NCBI RefSeq assembly: GCF_031127815.1
Contig: NZ_JARXHY010000012.1
Coordinates: 1 to 64,000, forward strand
Source of the DNA: Pelagicoccus sp. SDUM812003
GTDB taxonomy: Bacteria; Verrucomicrobiota; Verrucomicrobiia; Opitutales; Opitutaceae
Length of the DNA stretch: 64,000 bases
Direction: 5' to 3'
Positions 1 to 9,868 of this stretch are shown piece after piece (the first letter of the stretch is position 1; each line of letters begins with the position of its first letter). The position numbers were made by a program, and so were the translations under genes. Below the pieces are notes generated by a model. The model had not been told where the DNA came from. It did not search any database and saw only the letters and a program-made list of their open reading frames with translations.

Positions 1-290
1 GGTCGCCGCGTTGAGGCGACATGCCAGGGCGGCGGGTCGACGCCCCGCCCTACAGAGGCAGGGTGGCTTGTTTTGAATGAGGATTTGAAAGCCCCACTGC
101 TTGCGGAGGACTTTCGTTAGTCGTTATTCGTTTTTGGTCCAATACCCCTCCGCGCGCGGTCGCTGTAGGTCGCCGCGTTGAGGCGACATGCCAGGGCGGC
201 GGGTCGACGCCCCGCCCTACAGAGGGAGGTCGGCTTGTTTTGAGTGAGGATTTGAAAGCCCCGCTGCTTGCGGGGGGACTTTCGTTAGTC
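1..290. repeat. Tandem direct repeat of a palindromic REP-like element
   Basis: A unit of about 120 bp is present twice, at 1-122 and 168-290 (period 167 bp), nearly identical. Each copy holds two hairpins: GTCGCC...GGCGAC, then a longer GC palindrome centred on GTCGAC. In the second copy these are bordered by GTAG (165-168) and CTAC (217-220), the inverted tetranucleotide arrangement typical of paired REP elements. A third hairpin follows with CCCCGC-TGCTT-GCGGGG flanked by GAAAG and CTTTC. The right end of copy 2 overlaps the stop codon (285-287) of the minus-strand ATPase gene, so the last hairpin may also act as its 3' transcript end. No protein-coding gene is seen in 1-284. The left copy is cut by the window edge. 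Confidence 0.85.
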
Positions 291-1070
291 CGACGATTCG
301 AGCTGTCTCCAATAGCGCTGCGGATCAGCTAGAAAGCTTTTGCTGAATCGTACGTGCTCAAGTTCTGAATACGATCTTTCGGCAAGCCCCTCTTCGCTAA
401 ACTCCCAGATCTCGGCGTCGGGGCAGCTGAGGATAATAGGCGAATGGGTGGCGATGATGAACTGGCAGCCAGCTAACGCTTTTTCCCGCACGAAGAGGGC
501 GAATGCGAGCTGACGCTGCGGAGAGAGAGCTGCCTCGGGTTCGTCGAAGAGGTAAAGTCCGTTGGCATTGACCCGCGAGCGCACGAACTCGAAGAACCCC
601 TCTCCGTGCGAATAGTCGTTGAGATCTCTTCCGTAGCGGCCATTGATGGCCTGTCGGTTGCTCTCCATGTAGCCGCGAACTCGGTCGTCGTCCTTGAAGC
701 GTTCGATCAGTCCGTCGAAGGTTTTTTCTAGATCCTGATTGCGTCGGATGAAGTTGAAGAAGTCCTCTGCTCGGAGGAAAAAGCCGTTGGCGGAGCGGCG
801 CCTCCAACTCAGGGTGAGTCGATCCGAAAGGGGGCGAATCGCGTCGAGCGTCCCATCCGCCGAAAGATCCGATTTTCCGATGTTGACGCGCTTGGCGGCG
901 ATGCCGATCGCCTCGAGCAAGGTGGACTTTCCACTGCCGTTCTCGCCCACGAAAAAGAGCACGTTGCAGGGGATGTCGCGGGCTGAGAGCGATGGGACAA
1001 ACGGAAGATTGAGGGGAAACTCGCTCGGGTTTTCATCCGCGGGGCAGTCGATTCGCGTCAGGAATGGCAT
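285..1070 (-). CDS. AAA family ATPase (COG3910-like)
   Basis: About 261 aa. It has a complete set of ABC/SMC-type ATPase motifs: Walker A GENGSGKST about 40 residues in, a signature-like YSHGEGFFEF, Walker B LYLFDEPEAAL, and an H-loop ATHSPII. It is a small soluble ATPase of the predicted-ATPase group related to the RecF/SbcC head domains; no coiled-coil insertion is long enough for an SMC. The open frame extends upstream to a TTG at 1115, but the ATG at 1070 (MPFLTRID) matches where this family normally starts, since only about 40 residues should precede Walker A. No Shine-Dalgarno is visible. No partner nuclease or toxin is next to it, so its role is unknown; such orphans sometimes belong to phage defence, but nothing here shows that. 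Confidence 0.85.
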   Translation of the reverse strand: MPFLTRIDCPADENPSEFPLNLPFVPSLSARDIPCNVLFFVGENGSGKSTLLEAIGIAAKRVNIGKSDLSADGTLDAIRPLSDRLTLSWRRRSANGFFLRAEDFFNFIRRNQDLEKTFDGLIERFKDDDRVRGYMESNRQAINGRYGRDLNDYSHGEGFFEFVRSRVNANGLYLFDEPEAALSPQRQLAFALFVREKALAGCQFIIATHSPIILSCPDAEIWEFSEEGLAERSYSELEHVRFSKSFLADPQRYWRQLESSD

Positions 1071-1146
1071 CTGGCTAAAGGTTAAGCAGCAGACCTGACG
1101 AGGTTTCAAACCCAAAGGCGTTCGCCGTTTCTCTGGCTTCGCCGCC

Positions 1147-4005
1147 TCAACGGTGGCGGGAAGCGACTTCGATGCGCCGTCCCATTGCGAGGTGTTTTTG
1201 CAGGTATCGATAGACCTCGTCGGCGCTTATGGATTCGAGGGCTTCCAGAGCGAGACTGCGGTCCTCCGCAGCGGACAGCCGGTCTCTGGTGGCCGTGAGG
1301 AGATCTAACCAGTATTTGCTCGTATCCAGATACGAATACATGGAATGCATGAGTTGCTCCTTGGCCTGTTCGATTTCGCCGGGGCGAAAGCCGTCGTCCT
1401 GGAGGGAGTTGGTGATGGATCGCAGCGCCTTGGAGATTTTTGCGCGTCGTTTCGGTGCATGTTTCACCAGGAAGAGCAGGCCGGCTTTCCCGATTGGGTC
1501 AGCTTCGACGATATAGGCGGTGGGAGAATAGCTTTGGCCCCTCTGCGAACGGATCAACTCGGTGGCGCGCAGTCGGAGGATTCGAAGGATCAGATCTCGA
1601 CAGAGGTCGTCTCGCCACCCGACCTCTTGAGGGACGAGCCAGCCAAAGACGGTGCCATCGGTCCTGCTGCGGGCGCTCAGCTCCAGAATGGCTTTGATCG
1701 GGAGCTCGGGCTGCTTCACTCGTCGCAGTTGCTCATGGCTGTCGTTTACGTTTCGCTCGGGCAAGGCCCCAAACGTGCGGGCAACGAGGTCTTTAGCCAT
1801 ATCCGGCGCGATGTTGCCCACTAGAGCGATTTCCATGGGAGCTTGTCGGACCATGGGAGACAGCCAATCGACCATTTCCTGTGCGGAGACTGAGCGGAGG
1901 TAGTCGGAATCGACGGGTCTGAAGAGGAAATGCCCGGATGTGGCCTGGCGGAAAAACGCCTTGAGCAGGGATTGCTCGAGGTCGCGACTCGATTCGTGCA
2001 AGGTAGACTCCAGCAACGCCCGGCCTTTTTCCTGATTGCCGAACTGGGGCGACCGCAACATCAGTGAAACGAAATCCAGAGACTCCGGAAGATTAGCCGA
2101 AGGACAGGAGAAACGGACTTCAAAGCAGTCCAATTTCGATTCCAAGGTGAGCGATAGGTTGAACGTTTTCCCTTGCAGGGATTCGGGACGGCCGGTGTGG
2201 GCGCCTGCCCAGAAGACGATGCTCTCGCTCATGCCGGGAGGCCTATCGCTGGTGGCTAGAGCGCCATAGCCGAACTGCACCCTTGCCTCAACGCGATCAG
2301 CCGCTTGTTCGAGCTGCTTTACGATAAGCCTCACTCCGTTTTCAAAGTCCACGAGGTTAGCTCCCAAGGTTTCGTTGAAGCGTTCGCTGCTAACGCTACC
2401 CGGGGCGTCGAGCTGAAGGTCGTGCGGAGCGATGATGGGACTGTATTGGGAAACGTAGGACGACGGGTCGTGCTCGTCCGACTGGAGCTTGCGCGCTTGC
2501 ACCTGCTGCATCAGATCGGCCAGATCGCTGTCGTAAAGCATGCTCGGGGATTGGTTGCTGTTTACGAGCACGGTGGCGGATTCGGGTTGCCAGAGATCCT
2601 GCAAGGCCCGCTGACTCTCTTCCAAGGTGAGCTCTTGCAGCCACTGACGCTCGAGCTCGATCATCTGCTCTTGATCGGCGAAGACGTTGCCGCGCGCGAT
2701 CGAGTAGGCCAACGCCGATGCCAGCTGAGCAGGGGTGGCAGCTCGGGCCCGGTTCAGCTTCTGCTCCAGGCGACGCTCAATCCTGGTCCGGCAAAATTCG
2801 AAGCGCCCGGAATCGAAGGTCTTCAACAAGGCGCCATTCATCTCCTCGACGAGCTTTAGGGCGACGGCGGGAATCTGATCCTCTCGACAGGAGATGCGCA
2901 CGAAGGGAAGGGCCCAGCCTTTTATGAGATGATCGATCGAGCTTTCCGTGTTGACGAAGCTTGAAAGGTCGTCGTCCACCTCGCTCGCGACATAGTCCAG
3001 CGCCAGACGAAGCGCCAGGTCCCTTTTGCGGTTCGACAGATTGTCGTAGTTAGATTTTGGATATGTGTTGGCGATCGAAACGTAGCTGATTCCCGGATCG
3101 GAGATCTTTCTGGCGAAGAGCCGTGGCGCCTCGTAGTCCAATTGGCAAGGGACGGGAGGAGGAGGCTCCTCCGGCCCTGGATCCTTCGATGCGAGCGATG
3201 CGAACGTGGCCAAGATCTCCTTCTCCGCTTGCTCCGGATCGACGTCGCCCACCAACGCGAGGATCATGCGTTCGGGGCGATACCAGTCCTGGTAGAACGC
3301 GCGCAGTTTCCTGGCGGACGCCCGCTTGACGATGCGGTGGTTTCCCCCGGGAGTCCGCGACTCGACGCGCGTCTCGTCAAAGAGCCCGTCGCGCTCGTTC
3401 ACGAACAGCGCGTTCCAATCCTCGGCCTTAGCGAAGGGATTGGACGGATCGGCGCCGTAGCGGCCAATGGAGTTCGAATTGTGCAACAGTTCGTTGAGGA
3501 TGACCCGTGCCTCCTTTTTCACCGCGTTCTTTTCGAAGAGTGCCCCATCCGAAAAACCACGAAGGATCCTCAGAGCAGTGGGCAGGGCCGCCGCGTCTTG
3601 CAGAGGCAGATTGAAGATGTTGTAGCTGGTTTCGAACTGCTTGGTGGTAGCGTTGGCGTGGGCTCCGAAAGAGAGACCGAGCGCCTCCAGCGACCGTATC
3701 GCCTGGTCGCCAGGAAAGTCCCGAGTGCCCTCGAATACCATATGCTCCACGAAGTGTGCGTAGCCGCTCTGCTCTGGCGTTTCGTGGTACGAGCCCGCCT
3801 GCGCAAGGAGGAGCAAACTCGCCTGCTGGGGGGGACCGGACTGCGGCAGTATGGCGTAGCGAAAGCCGTTTTCCAAGCGTCCCCATCTGACATTCGAATT
3901 CGGAGGGATGTCGCTTTGCTGGTGCGGAAAGGCTGGGGGCGAAGCGTTGGAGATCCGGCAGATCGAAAGAATCAGGAAAAAGACCGAGAATTGGAATCTA
4001 AGCAT
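1147..4005 (-). CDS. Secreted M16 family zinc metalloprotease (insulinase/pitrilysin)
   Basis: 952 aa. The N-terminus (MLRFQFSVFFLILSICRISNA) is a signal peptide. The inverted zinc motif HxxEH occurs as HFVEH at residues 84-88, in the first of two M16 homologous halves; the second half (from about residue 540) resembles the inactive M16 C-terminal half. This is the usual layout of the full-length, PqqL-like periplasmic proteases. They degrade peptides in the periplasm by a clamshell mechanism. The start ATG at 4005 is well fixed by the signal peptide, although no Shine-Dalgarno precedes it. It is divergent from the GH43 gene, with a 186-bp shared upstream region. No substrate can be inferred from the neighbours. 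Confidence 0.92.
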   Translation of the reverse strand: MLRFQFSVFFLILSICRISNASPPAFPHQQSDIPPNSNVRWGRLENGFRYAILPQSGPPQQASLLLLAQAGSYHETPEQSGYAHFVEHMVFEGTRDFPGDQAIRSLEALGLSFGAHANATTKQFETSYNIFNLPLQDAAALPTALRILRGFSDGALFEKNAVKKEARVILNELLHNSNSIGRYGADPSNPFAKAEDWNALFVNERDGLFDETRVESRTPGGNHRIVKRASARKLRAFYQDWYRPERMILALVGDVDPEQAEKEILATFASLASKDPGPEEPPPPVPCQLDYEAPRLFARKISDPGISYVSIANTYPKSNYDNLSNRKRDLALRLALDYVASEVDDDLSSFVNTESSIDHLIKGWALPFVRISCREDQIPAVALKLVEEMNGALLKTFDSGRFEFCRTRIERRLEQKLNRARAATPAQLASALAYSIARGNVFADQEQMIELERQWLQELTLEESQRALQDLWQPESATVLVNSNQSPSMLYDSDLADLMQQVQARKLQSDEHDPSSYVSQYSPIIAPHDLQLDAPGSVSSERFNETLGANLVDFENGVRLIVKQLEQAADRVEARVQFGYGALATSDRPPGMSESIVFWAGAHTGRPESLQGKTFNLSLTLESKLDCFEVRFSCPSANLPESLDFVSLMLRSPQFGNQEKGRALLESTLHESSRDLEQSLLKAFFRQATSGHFLFRPVDSDYLRSVSAQEMVDWLSPMVRQAPMEIALVGNIAPDMAKDLVARTFGALPERNVNDSHEQLRRVKQPELPIKAILELSARSRTDGTVFGWLVPQEVGWRDDLCRDLILRILRLRATELIRSQRGQSYSPTAYIVEADPIGKAGLLFLVKHAPKRRAKISKALRSITNSLQDDGFRPGEIEQAKEQLMHSMYSYLDTSKYWLDLLTATRDRLSAAEDRSLALEALESISADEVYRYLQKHLAMGRRIEVASRHR

Positions 4006-4191
4006 TGGGGTAACGGGAGGGCCGGTTCAGCGTTCACTAGGCGGCCTGACAGGCAAGTACGATCGGATCTGACAGTTAACCTCGAGAATTTGGCGCCGGA
4101 TTTCCTCTGGAGCTTGAGCTTCTTCGAAATGTGGGTAATCGATTTGCGGATACTCGTTTGCCAAAACTCCTGCAACAGACCTGATACCCTT

Positions 4192-5157
4192 ATGATGAAA
4201 CGATGCGCGCTCGTTCTCGCAGCCCTCGCTGTCTGTGTTCTTTCTCTCGATTGCCTTGCCGAGAATCCGCTCGATTTCGGCAGCGACATTCTAACCGCAG
4301 ACCCTTCCGGGCACGTCTGGGCGGACGGTAAGCTGTATTTGTACACGTCCCACGATGAAGAGTGCCAAGAGGATTTCTGGATGAAGGACTGGCATGTCTT
4401 TTCATCGGATGATCTGGTGAACTGGACCGACCACGGGGCTGTTCTTTCCGTGGAGGATCTGTCATGGGCGGACAACTACGCGTGGGCTCCCGACTGCGCG
4501 TACAAGGACGGAAAGTACTACTTTTGCTTCCCCGCAGGGACTGGGCACAAGGATCGCGTTAATCCCGAGAACAGCACCAAATGGATGGGCATCGGCATCG
4601 CGGTGAGCGATTCTCCCACGGGTCCTTTCGAGGACGCCATCGGCGGCCCCTTGTGGACCGAGCCCTATGCCAATGATCCGTGCTTGTTTATCGATGACGA
4701 TGGCCAGGGGTATCTCTATTTTCACGGAGGCGGCGGTCAGGACTGGTTGGTCGCGAAAATGGCGGACGACCTCCTCAGCGTGGAGGGCGACTTCATCAAA
4801 ATGGACATGGGCGGTTACGAACCGAAGATGGAAGGGCCCTGGGTCTTCAAGCGTGGCGACAAGTATTATTTTTCCATGCCGGAAAACAACCGAGTGCTGA
4901 CATATTACATGAGCGATTCTCCGACGGGTCCCTGGGAATACCAAGGGCTGATCATGGAGCAGGAAAACAATGCCAACAACCACCACTCGATTGTCGAGTT
5001 CGAGGGTCAGTGGATCCTCTTCTATCATCGCTGGTTGCCGACTGATTCGGAATGCGGGGACTTGCAGCGACGGGTCTGTGCCGAGTATTTGCATTTCAAT
5101 GACGACGGCACGATTCAGAAAGTCACTCGAACTGAAGAAGGTCTCAGCAAAAAATAG
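4192..5157 (+). CDS. Glycoside hydrolase family 43, secreted
   Basis: 321 aa with a signal peptide (MMKRCALVLAALAVCVLSLDCLAE). It carries the three acidic residues expected of the five-bladed GH43 propeller: base Asp37 in ADPSGHVW, the pKa-modulating Asp162 in NDPCLFIDDDG, and the acid Glu214 in KMEGPWVFK. His in NNHHSIVEF fits the conserved metal/substrate site. GH43 enzymes act as arabinofuranosidases, xylosidases or exo-galactanases on plant cell-wall side chains. The frame is open for about 1 kb upstream, antisense to the protease gene, but the signal peptide sets the start at 4192 or the adjacent ATG at 4195. A pectinesterase gene follows after about 20 bp, so the pair is probably one operon acting on pectin with its arabinan/galactan side chains. 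Subfamily not resolved. Confidence 0.9.
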   Translation: MMKRCALVLAALAVCVLSLDCLAENPLDFGSDILTADPSGHVWADGKLYLYTSHDEECQEDFWMKDWHVFSSDDLVNWTDHGAVLSVEDLSWADNYAWAPDCAYKDGKYYFCFPAGTGHKDRVNPENSTKWMGIGIAVSDSPTGPFEDAIGGPLWTEPYANDPCLFIDDDGQGYLYFHGGGGQDWLVAKMADDLLSVEGDFIKMDMGGYEPKMEGPWVFKRGDKYYFSMPENNRVLTYYMSDSPTGPWEYQGLIMEQENNANNHHSIVEFEGQWILFYHRWLPTDSECGDLQRRVCAEYLHFNDDGTIQKVTRTEEGLSKK

Positions 5158-5178
5158 AACCGCCTTCGCTACATCGTG

Positions 5179-6159
5179 ATGGTAAAGGAATTGGCTGCCT
5201 GTTTCTGTTTTCTGTCGCTTCTGGTCGTTTCGAAAGGAAGCCAGAGCGCTGCGCTCAAAGCCGACTTCGTCGTAGCGGGTGATGGGAGCGGGGATTTCAC
5301 GACCATTCAGGACGCGATCGACGCTGTGCCTGATTTTCGAAAACAGCGCACGGTCATCTTGGTCAAGCCAGGCGTTTACGAAGAACGGCTCACTCTCGCG
5401 TCAACCAAGAACAAGGTTAGTTTGATCGGAGAGGATCCGAGAACGACGATCGTCGCCACGTCGATGCATGCTAAATCTTTGAACCGATTCGGCGAGCAGG
5501 TTGGCACCACGGGGTCCTCTGGCTTCTTTCTGTTCGGCGACGATTTTACCTGCCGGAACTTCACTTTCGAAAACCGAGCGGGCCCGGTGGGGCAAGCGGT
5601 AGCGGTGCGGGTGGACGGCGACCGAGCGTTTTTCGAAAACTGTCGCTTTATTGGAAATCAGGACACGCTTTACCCTCACGGTCGAGACAGCAGACAATAC
5701 TATAAGAACTGCTACATCGAGGGAACGGTGGATTTCATCTTTGGTTGGTCGACCGCCTTTTTTGAAGAATGTGAGATCTTCTGCAAAACGAGCGGATACG
5801 TCACTGCAGCCTCGACCGAGAAGGGGCAAACCTATGGGTTTGTATTCAAAAATTGCCGGATCGTCGGAGATGCGGCTGAGGATACGTTTTATCTCGGCCG
5901 ACCTTGGCGACCCTACGCCAAAACCGTATTCATTGATTGTTACATGGGGGATCATATCAAAGCGGAAGGCTGGCACAATTGGGGGAAGGAAGCGGCGGAA
6001 AAGACCGTATTTTACGCCGAGTACGGAAGTGTCGGGCCTGGCGCTGCTTCGCCAGAAGCTCGCGTCGACTGGGCTCGAACCCTTGCGGAAGAGGACTTGC
6101 CGTTGTTCGAGCGCTCTCAAGTCCTCGGTGACTGGGATTTGGATACGGTGGATCGCTAG
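5179..6159 (+). CDS. Pectinesterase (carbohydrate esterase family 8)
   Basis: 326 aa with an N-terminal signal peptide. It de-methylesterifies homogalacturonan. All CE8 active-site elements are present: GQAVA (Gln139), GNQDTLY (Gln161, Asp162), GTVDFIFG (Asp185) and YLGRPW (Arg241), in a right-handed parallel beta-helix. The start is GTG at 5176 or ATG at 5179; I chose the ATG. It lies about 20 bp behind the GH43 gene in the same direction, consistent with co-transcription. Length is normal for a bacterial single-domain pectinesterase. It converges on the DUF5995 gene with a 34-bp gap. Its product would be a substrate for polygalacturonases such as the GH28 encoded at 26141-27769. Confidence 0.95.
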   Translation: MVKELAACFCFLSLLVVSKGSQSAALKADFVVAGDGSGDFTTIQDAIDAVPDFRKQRTVILVKPGVYEERLTLASTKNKVSLIGEDPRTTIVATSMHAKSLNRFGEQVGTTGSSGFFLFGDDFTCRNFTFENRAGPVGQAVAVRVDGDRAFFENCRFIGNQDTLYPHGRDSRQYYKNCYIEGTVDFIFGWSTAFFEECEIFCKTSGYVTAASTEKGQTYGFVFKNCRIVGDAAEDTFYLGRPWRPYAKTVFIDCYMGDHIKAEGWHNWGKEAAEKTVFYAEYGSVGPGAASPEARVDWARTLAEEDLPLFERSQVLGDWDLDTVDR

Positions 6160-6193
6160 CAGATCGAGATGGCTCTCGAGCAATGGATCCGTA

Positions 6194-6952
6194 TCACCGC
6201 GACATTTCGTTCAGGATGCGGATGCGGTCCGACACGTTGCCGCGTTCTAGGACGCGCACTAGTAGTAGTAGGATACGGATACAACGCTTAGTGGGCTCTG
6301 CGAGCGCCTTTCCAAACCCAGCGACGGATCGGTCGCGAGTCATGATTTGCTCGTCATAGCTAACCTGTCCCCCGAGCAGGAGCTCCAAGGTTTGCGCCCA
6401 CGCTTTGTCACGGGCGTAGCCGATGCTAAAGAGACTGATGGATTCGTCAATGGGCCCTAAAAGATGATCGATGACTCCGAGCGGTCCGAAGATGCGGGTG
6501 AGGCGTCGCTGCGTGTCGTTGATCAGGGAGCCGAGTATATGGTTGATGGTGTAAAAATCCTCCTTGAGCGACAGCGGATTTTCGGCGTCGCAAACGGCCG
6601 CCGCGGCGATACCCAGATCGAGCGAAATGTGAGCGTTCATGCCGAGCAGCAAATGCTGAAGCGTAGTCAGCTTGCTATTGGCAGTCTGCTCGAACGCGAA
6701 TTTCCAGGATTGAGTAGGTTGCTCATTGTTTTGGAAACGGTTGTAGGCATCGATGTACCGATTTGCGAATACGACATCGAGTCGCTCCATGCGCTGGTTG
6801 TCTTGAAATGCGGATGCCTGAATCGCTTTTTTGACCTCTATCGTTACCCTGCGATAGAGAGCAGGGAAAAAGCCTGCTGCCGAGTACCGCCTTTCTTCAA
6901 GTTGCACAATAGCCGCCAGTTCCGAAATAACTTCGTCTATTGTATCAGCCAT
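6194..6952 (-). CDS. DUF5995 family protein
   Basis: 252 aa, no signal peptide. I recognise the family from the ERRYSAAGFFPALYRRVT segment, RMERLDVVFANRY and the highly conserved LQHLLLGMNAHISLDLG core, all of which are hallmark stretches of DUF5995. The frame can be extended to a TTG at 6988, but the ATG at 6952 (MADTIDEV) matches where family members start. The protein appears all-helical and soluble with several conserved His and Asp residues (LLLGMNAHIxxDLG) that could bind a metal. The function is unknown. It is convergent with the pectinesterase and has no same-strand partner close by. Confidence 0.85.
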   Translation of the reverse strand: MADTIDEVISELAAIVQLEERRYSAAGFFPALYRRVTIEVKKAIQASAFQDNQRMERLDVVFANRYIDAYNRFQNNEQPTQSWKFAFEQTANSKLTTLQHLLLGMNAHISLDLGIAAAAVCDAENPLSLKEDFYTINHILGSLINDTQRRLTRIFGPLGVIDHLLGPIDESISLFSIGYARDKAWAQTLELLLGGQVSYDEQIMTRDRSVAGFGKALAEPTKRCIRILLLLVRVLERGNVSDRIRILNEMSR

Positions 6953-7150
6953 CGCTGAAACGGTCTCAATCCAGCGCTGATTCGGCAAGCGCTAAGTTGA
7001 GCGTCCAGCATCGGCGTCACCGAGATCGTGGAGCGAGATTTGAGCGGGCGTTTCGGACTTAACCGGCTAGGGATGCTTCGGGAAGCCTCAGGAGTTGGAA
7101 GAGATGGTCCTCGTTAGAAACTCCGATCTGCTCTGGTGGGCAGACACGGC

Positions 7151-9868
7151 CTAAGGTTCCGCTGAGACTTCCATTTTCAAGAAGTGACTTTGTGAATCGA
7201 GCGACACGGGCAGATCGAGATAGTATCCACCGATATCCGATGTACTGAGCGTCGTTTGAGTTCCTTCGAACGACGACCAATTGGCGAGATCCGAGGAGAG
7301 GTGGAATACCATTTGATCCAGACCAATATCAGATGGCCGTTTTCGCAGATAGTAGCGTTTTGCTTGGGGATTAAACGCCAGCAAGTCGCTATGATTGCTG
7401 TGACTCGTCGGGTCGAGACTGAGAAGGTATTCTAGTTTGTTCGATAGCGAGTCACCGTCGGGGTCCGCGGATTCGTCGGCAACCTCAAGCGGAAGTCCCC
7501 ACCACTCGGTCCAGTCTCCGTATTTGCCCGATAGGGCGCCTTGCACGTTGATCTGAAAGGAGCCGCTAGCTGAAGCGCCAGCTGAGTTTACCGCCTCTAC
7601 CCAGTAGGCGCTCGATTCTCGTGGGACTAAGGTGTAACTCGACTCTCCTGATACGAACAAAGGATTGGAGCGGTCGCCCGATTCGCCTTCGTACCAAGTA
7701 AAGTTCGGGTAGCTGCCTTGCGCTTCTAGGCTCACGGTCACGCTTTGTCCCCGCTCAACTTGCAGATTGCTTGGCTCCATCGTGATGGTTGGTTCTCTTA
7801 TGGATTCGAAGACGGCTGCAAAGCTTTGGGTAGAGCAGTCGAAATCAACAATCGAGTCGCCGGGGAAGGCTCTAGCAGGAATAGACGAATCTTCGGGAAT
7901 GTCGTTTTCGCTCACCCCGAAATAGGGAGGCCGCGATCCCCCAAGACGCCATAGGCTGCCGTCCGACCGGGAAAAATAAAGAACGCCATTTCCTCGGCCC
8001 CAATATATTGACTCAAAGTCGGCCACATCGTTTACGAGAAAAGCCTTCTCCGAGAAGTCTAGATTTTCAAAGGGATCGAACTTGAAGCTCCAGAGCTCGT
8101 TTGATGTAGTGGTGAATAAAATACAATCGTTAGTCTCAGCCGAGTATTTAACGAGTTGGACGTTCTTGTGGATCTCGTAAGCGTCTGATTGCCCGTCAAA
8201 GAGGCTATAGACCCGTAGCGTATTCGATTGATCGATCAATGCGATGGAGTATTCGGAGGTGCTGACCGCCTTAACCTCCTCTCTTACTTTGAGGGGATCG
8301 CCATCGAAGGACGCCCCGTCCGAGGCCATTCCCCAGTCAGTCTCGCCAGCGACCCAGAGCGAACCGTCGGTCTTGATGTAGGCGACGCTTGCGACACTAG
8401 CGGAGATCGCTACCACCCCGCTATCTATCGTCTCAAAGGTGGTATTGGGCGAGCTTTCTGTTTCGTCATCGACAGTTAAGTAGTTTCGCACCACTCCAGC
8501 AGCTAGGAGTTTGCCATCGGTGGTGACCGCGAATGATGACGAGCCATCGCGATCGAAAGCCTCGATGTTTTCCAGCAGTTTGACGGGCGAGGCAAACGAG
8601 CGATCACGGGTTGTTTCCCAGGAGTGATGGTTTTCGCCGACCGTCCAAAGGGTCTTGTCTTGTTTTAGGTAGAATACGGTTTGGTAGCCCTGTACTACGG
8701 AAATGACGTCTGTGTCTTGGAAATTCGCCGCGGTGTAGTCGATCTGAGGCACGTGGCCAAGCGTGACCTCCGATTGACCCTTGGCGAAGAGATTTCCTTC
8801 TTGGTCGATGAAGCAGCTTAGGCTCAAGCTTACATCTCGGTCGCGTACGGGATCGGAAATCGTGCCGGCTAAGGAGGTCCACGCCTCAGGGTTGGTGGAC
8901 CCTTCCTGTTCTACGGTCTTCTCGAAATCTATGGCCCATATCATACCGTCCTCCCTCACATAGGACCATCCCTCCACCTCGACCGCACCGCTCTCCGCGA
9001 GGGTGATCGCCTCCTGTTCGGGGGCGATTAGCACGTGGGCTGATCCGTCCGATTTGAGGTACGCTATCGATAGTCCGCCGGCCTTCGATAGCTGCACGAC
9101 TTCGGTCTCTAGCAGCACAGGTTCCGCTAGACCGTTCTCGCTACTGGAATAGTCCGGACCGATGGCTGACATGGTCCCATCCAGTCCTAGGAGCACTATA
9201 TTGTTCCCCGTGAAGAAGACCGCGTCCTTAGCATTGTGAGCGATGATGGTAGGACTGAACTCTTTGAAAGGGAAGCGGAAGTTCGGAGCGTTTTCGTATT
9301 CGAACCCGAACCGATTCACCGTGGGGTACGCAACGATTCCGACTCTGCCATCCTTGAAGATAAAAAGAGTGTTGCCGCTAGAGGTTCTGACCTTCTCGAC
9401 GCCATCGAGAATTTTGATGGGGCAGTTATAGCGTCCTGAATACGGAGCAAGAAATACCTGCCCAACGTCGCCCGCGAAAAAGAGAGAGCCGTCGTCGCCC
9501 AAAAGAAAAGTGCAGCCGGGATCGGCGACGATGTCGGTAAAACTGTGTCCTAGCTGAACGAACTGATCGAGAAACACGGAGTGCGAACCCACTCCTAACT
9601 CTCCATCACGATTCTGCCCCATGGCCCACGTTCTGCCCGAATCGTCATTGTAAAACACCGAGTGACTACCGGCGAAAACGCTTGTAGCGTTAGACGCAAG
9701 TTTTCGCTCCGTAGACGGATAGTCTTTTTCGTAGATTCCTGCGTAGCCGGGAAGTCCTCTCCCGAAGGTGAAAAGAGAGTTGGAGCTATGGAGCGGTGAG
9801 CAGATACCTACGAATAGGAAAGTCAGGGCAAACCAGATCCATAAGAAACGTGGATTTGAGGGAGACAT
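7151..9868 (-). CDS. Large secreted RCC1-repeat protein with Ig-like and C-terminal linker domains
   Basis: 905 aa. The start ATG at 9868 gives a clear signal peptide (MSPSNPRFLWIWFALTFLFVGIC). Residues about 30-690 consist of degenerate RCC1/ATS1-type blades, repeating patterns such as DGSLWVAGE, DGRVGIV, DKTLWTVGENHH and DGELGVGSH. Residues about 690-775 form an Ig-like domain (TITMEPSNLQVERGQSVTV). A calcium-binding-type linker DPDGDSLSNKLEYLL at about 800-812 precedes a C-terminal beta domain with a W..F pattern. The same C-terminal design ends the LRR-BACON protein at 27983-33520, which suggests a shared export or surface-retention mode in this organism. RCC1 propellers bind protein or polymer partners; the ligand here is unknown. 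Confidence 0.85.
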   Translation of the reverse strand: MSPSNPRFLWIWFALTFLFVGICSPLHSSNSLFTFGRGLPGYAGIYEKDYPSTERKLASNATSVFAGSHSVFYNDDSGRTWAMGQNRDGELGVGSHSVFLDQFVQLGHSFTDIVADPGCTFLLGDDGSLFFAGDVGQVFLAPYSGRYNCPIKILDGVEKVRTSSGNTLFIFKDGRVGIVAYPTVNRFGFEYENAPNFRFPFKEFSPTIIAHNAKDAVFFTGNNIVLLGLDGTMSAIGPDYSSSENGLAEPVLLETEVVQLSKAGGLSIAYLKSDGSAHVLIAPEQEAITLAESGAVEVEGWSYVREDGMIWAIDFEKTVEQEGSTNPEAWTSLAGTISDPVRDRDVSLSLSCFIDQEGNLFAKGQSEVTLGHVPQIDYTAANFQDTDVISVVQGYQTVFYLKQDKTLWTVGENHHSWETTRDRSFASPVKLLENIEAFDRDGSSSFAVTTDGKLLAAGVVRNYLTVDDETESSPNTTFETIDSGVVAISASVASVAYIKTDGSLWVAGETDWGMASDGASFDGDPLKVREEVKAVSTSEYSIALIDQSNTLRVYSLFDGQSDAYEIHKNVQLVKYSAETNDCILFTTTSNELWSFKFDPFENLDFSEKAFLVNDVADFESIYWGRGNGVLYFSRSDGSLWRLGGSRPPYFGVSENDIPEDSSIPARAFPGDSIVDFDCSTQSFAAVFESIREPTITMEPSNLQVERGQSVTVSLEAQGSYPNFTWYEGESGDRSNPLFVSGESSYTLVPRESSAYWVEAVNSAGASASGSFQINVQGALSGKYGDWTEWWGLPLEVADESADPDGDSLSNKLEYLLSLDPTSHSNHSDLLAFNPQAKRYYLRKRPSDIGLDQMVFHLSSDLANWSSFEGTQTTLSTSDIGGYYLDLPVSLDSQSHFLKMEVSAEP

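Noticed and set aside
285-1070. Defence island around the AAA ATPase
   Set aside because: No nuclease, toxin or other defence partner lies next to it within the window.
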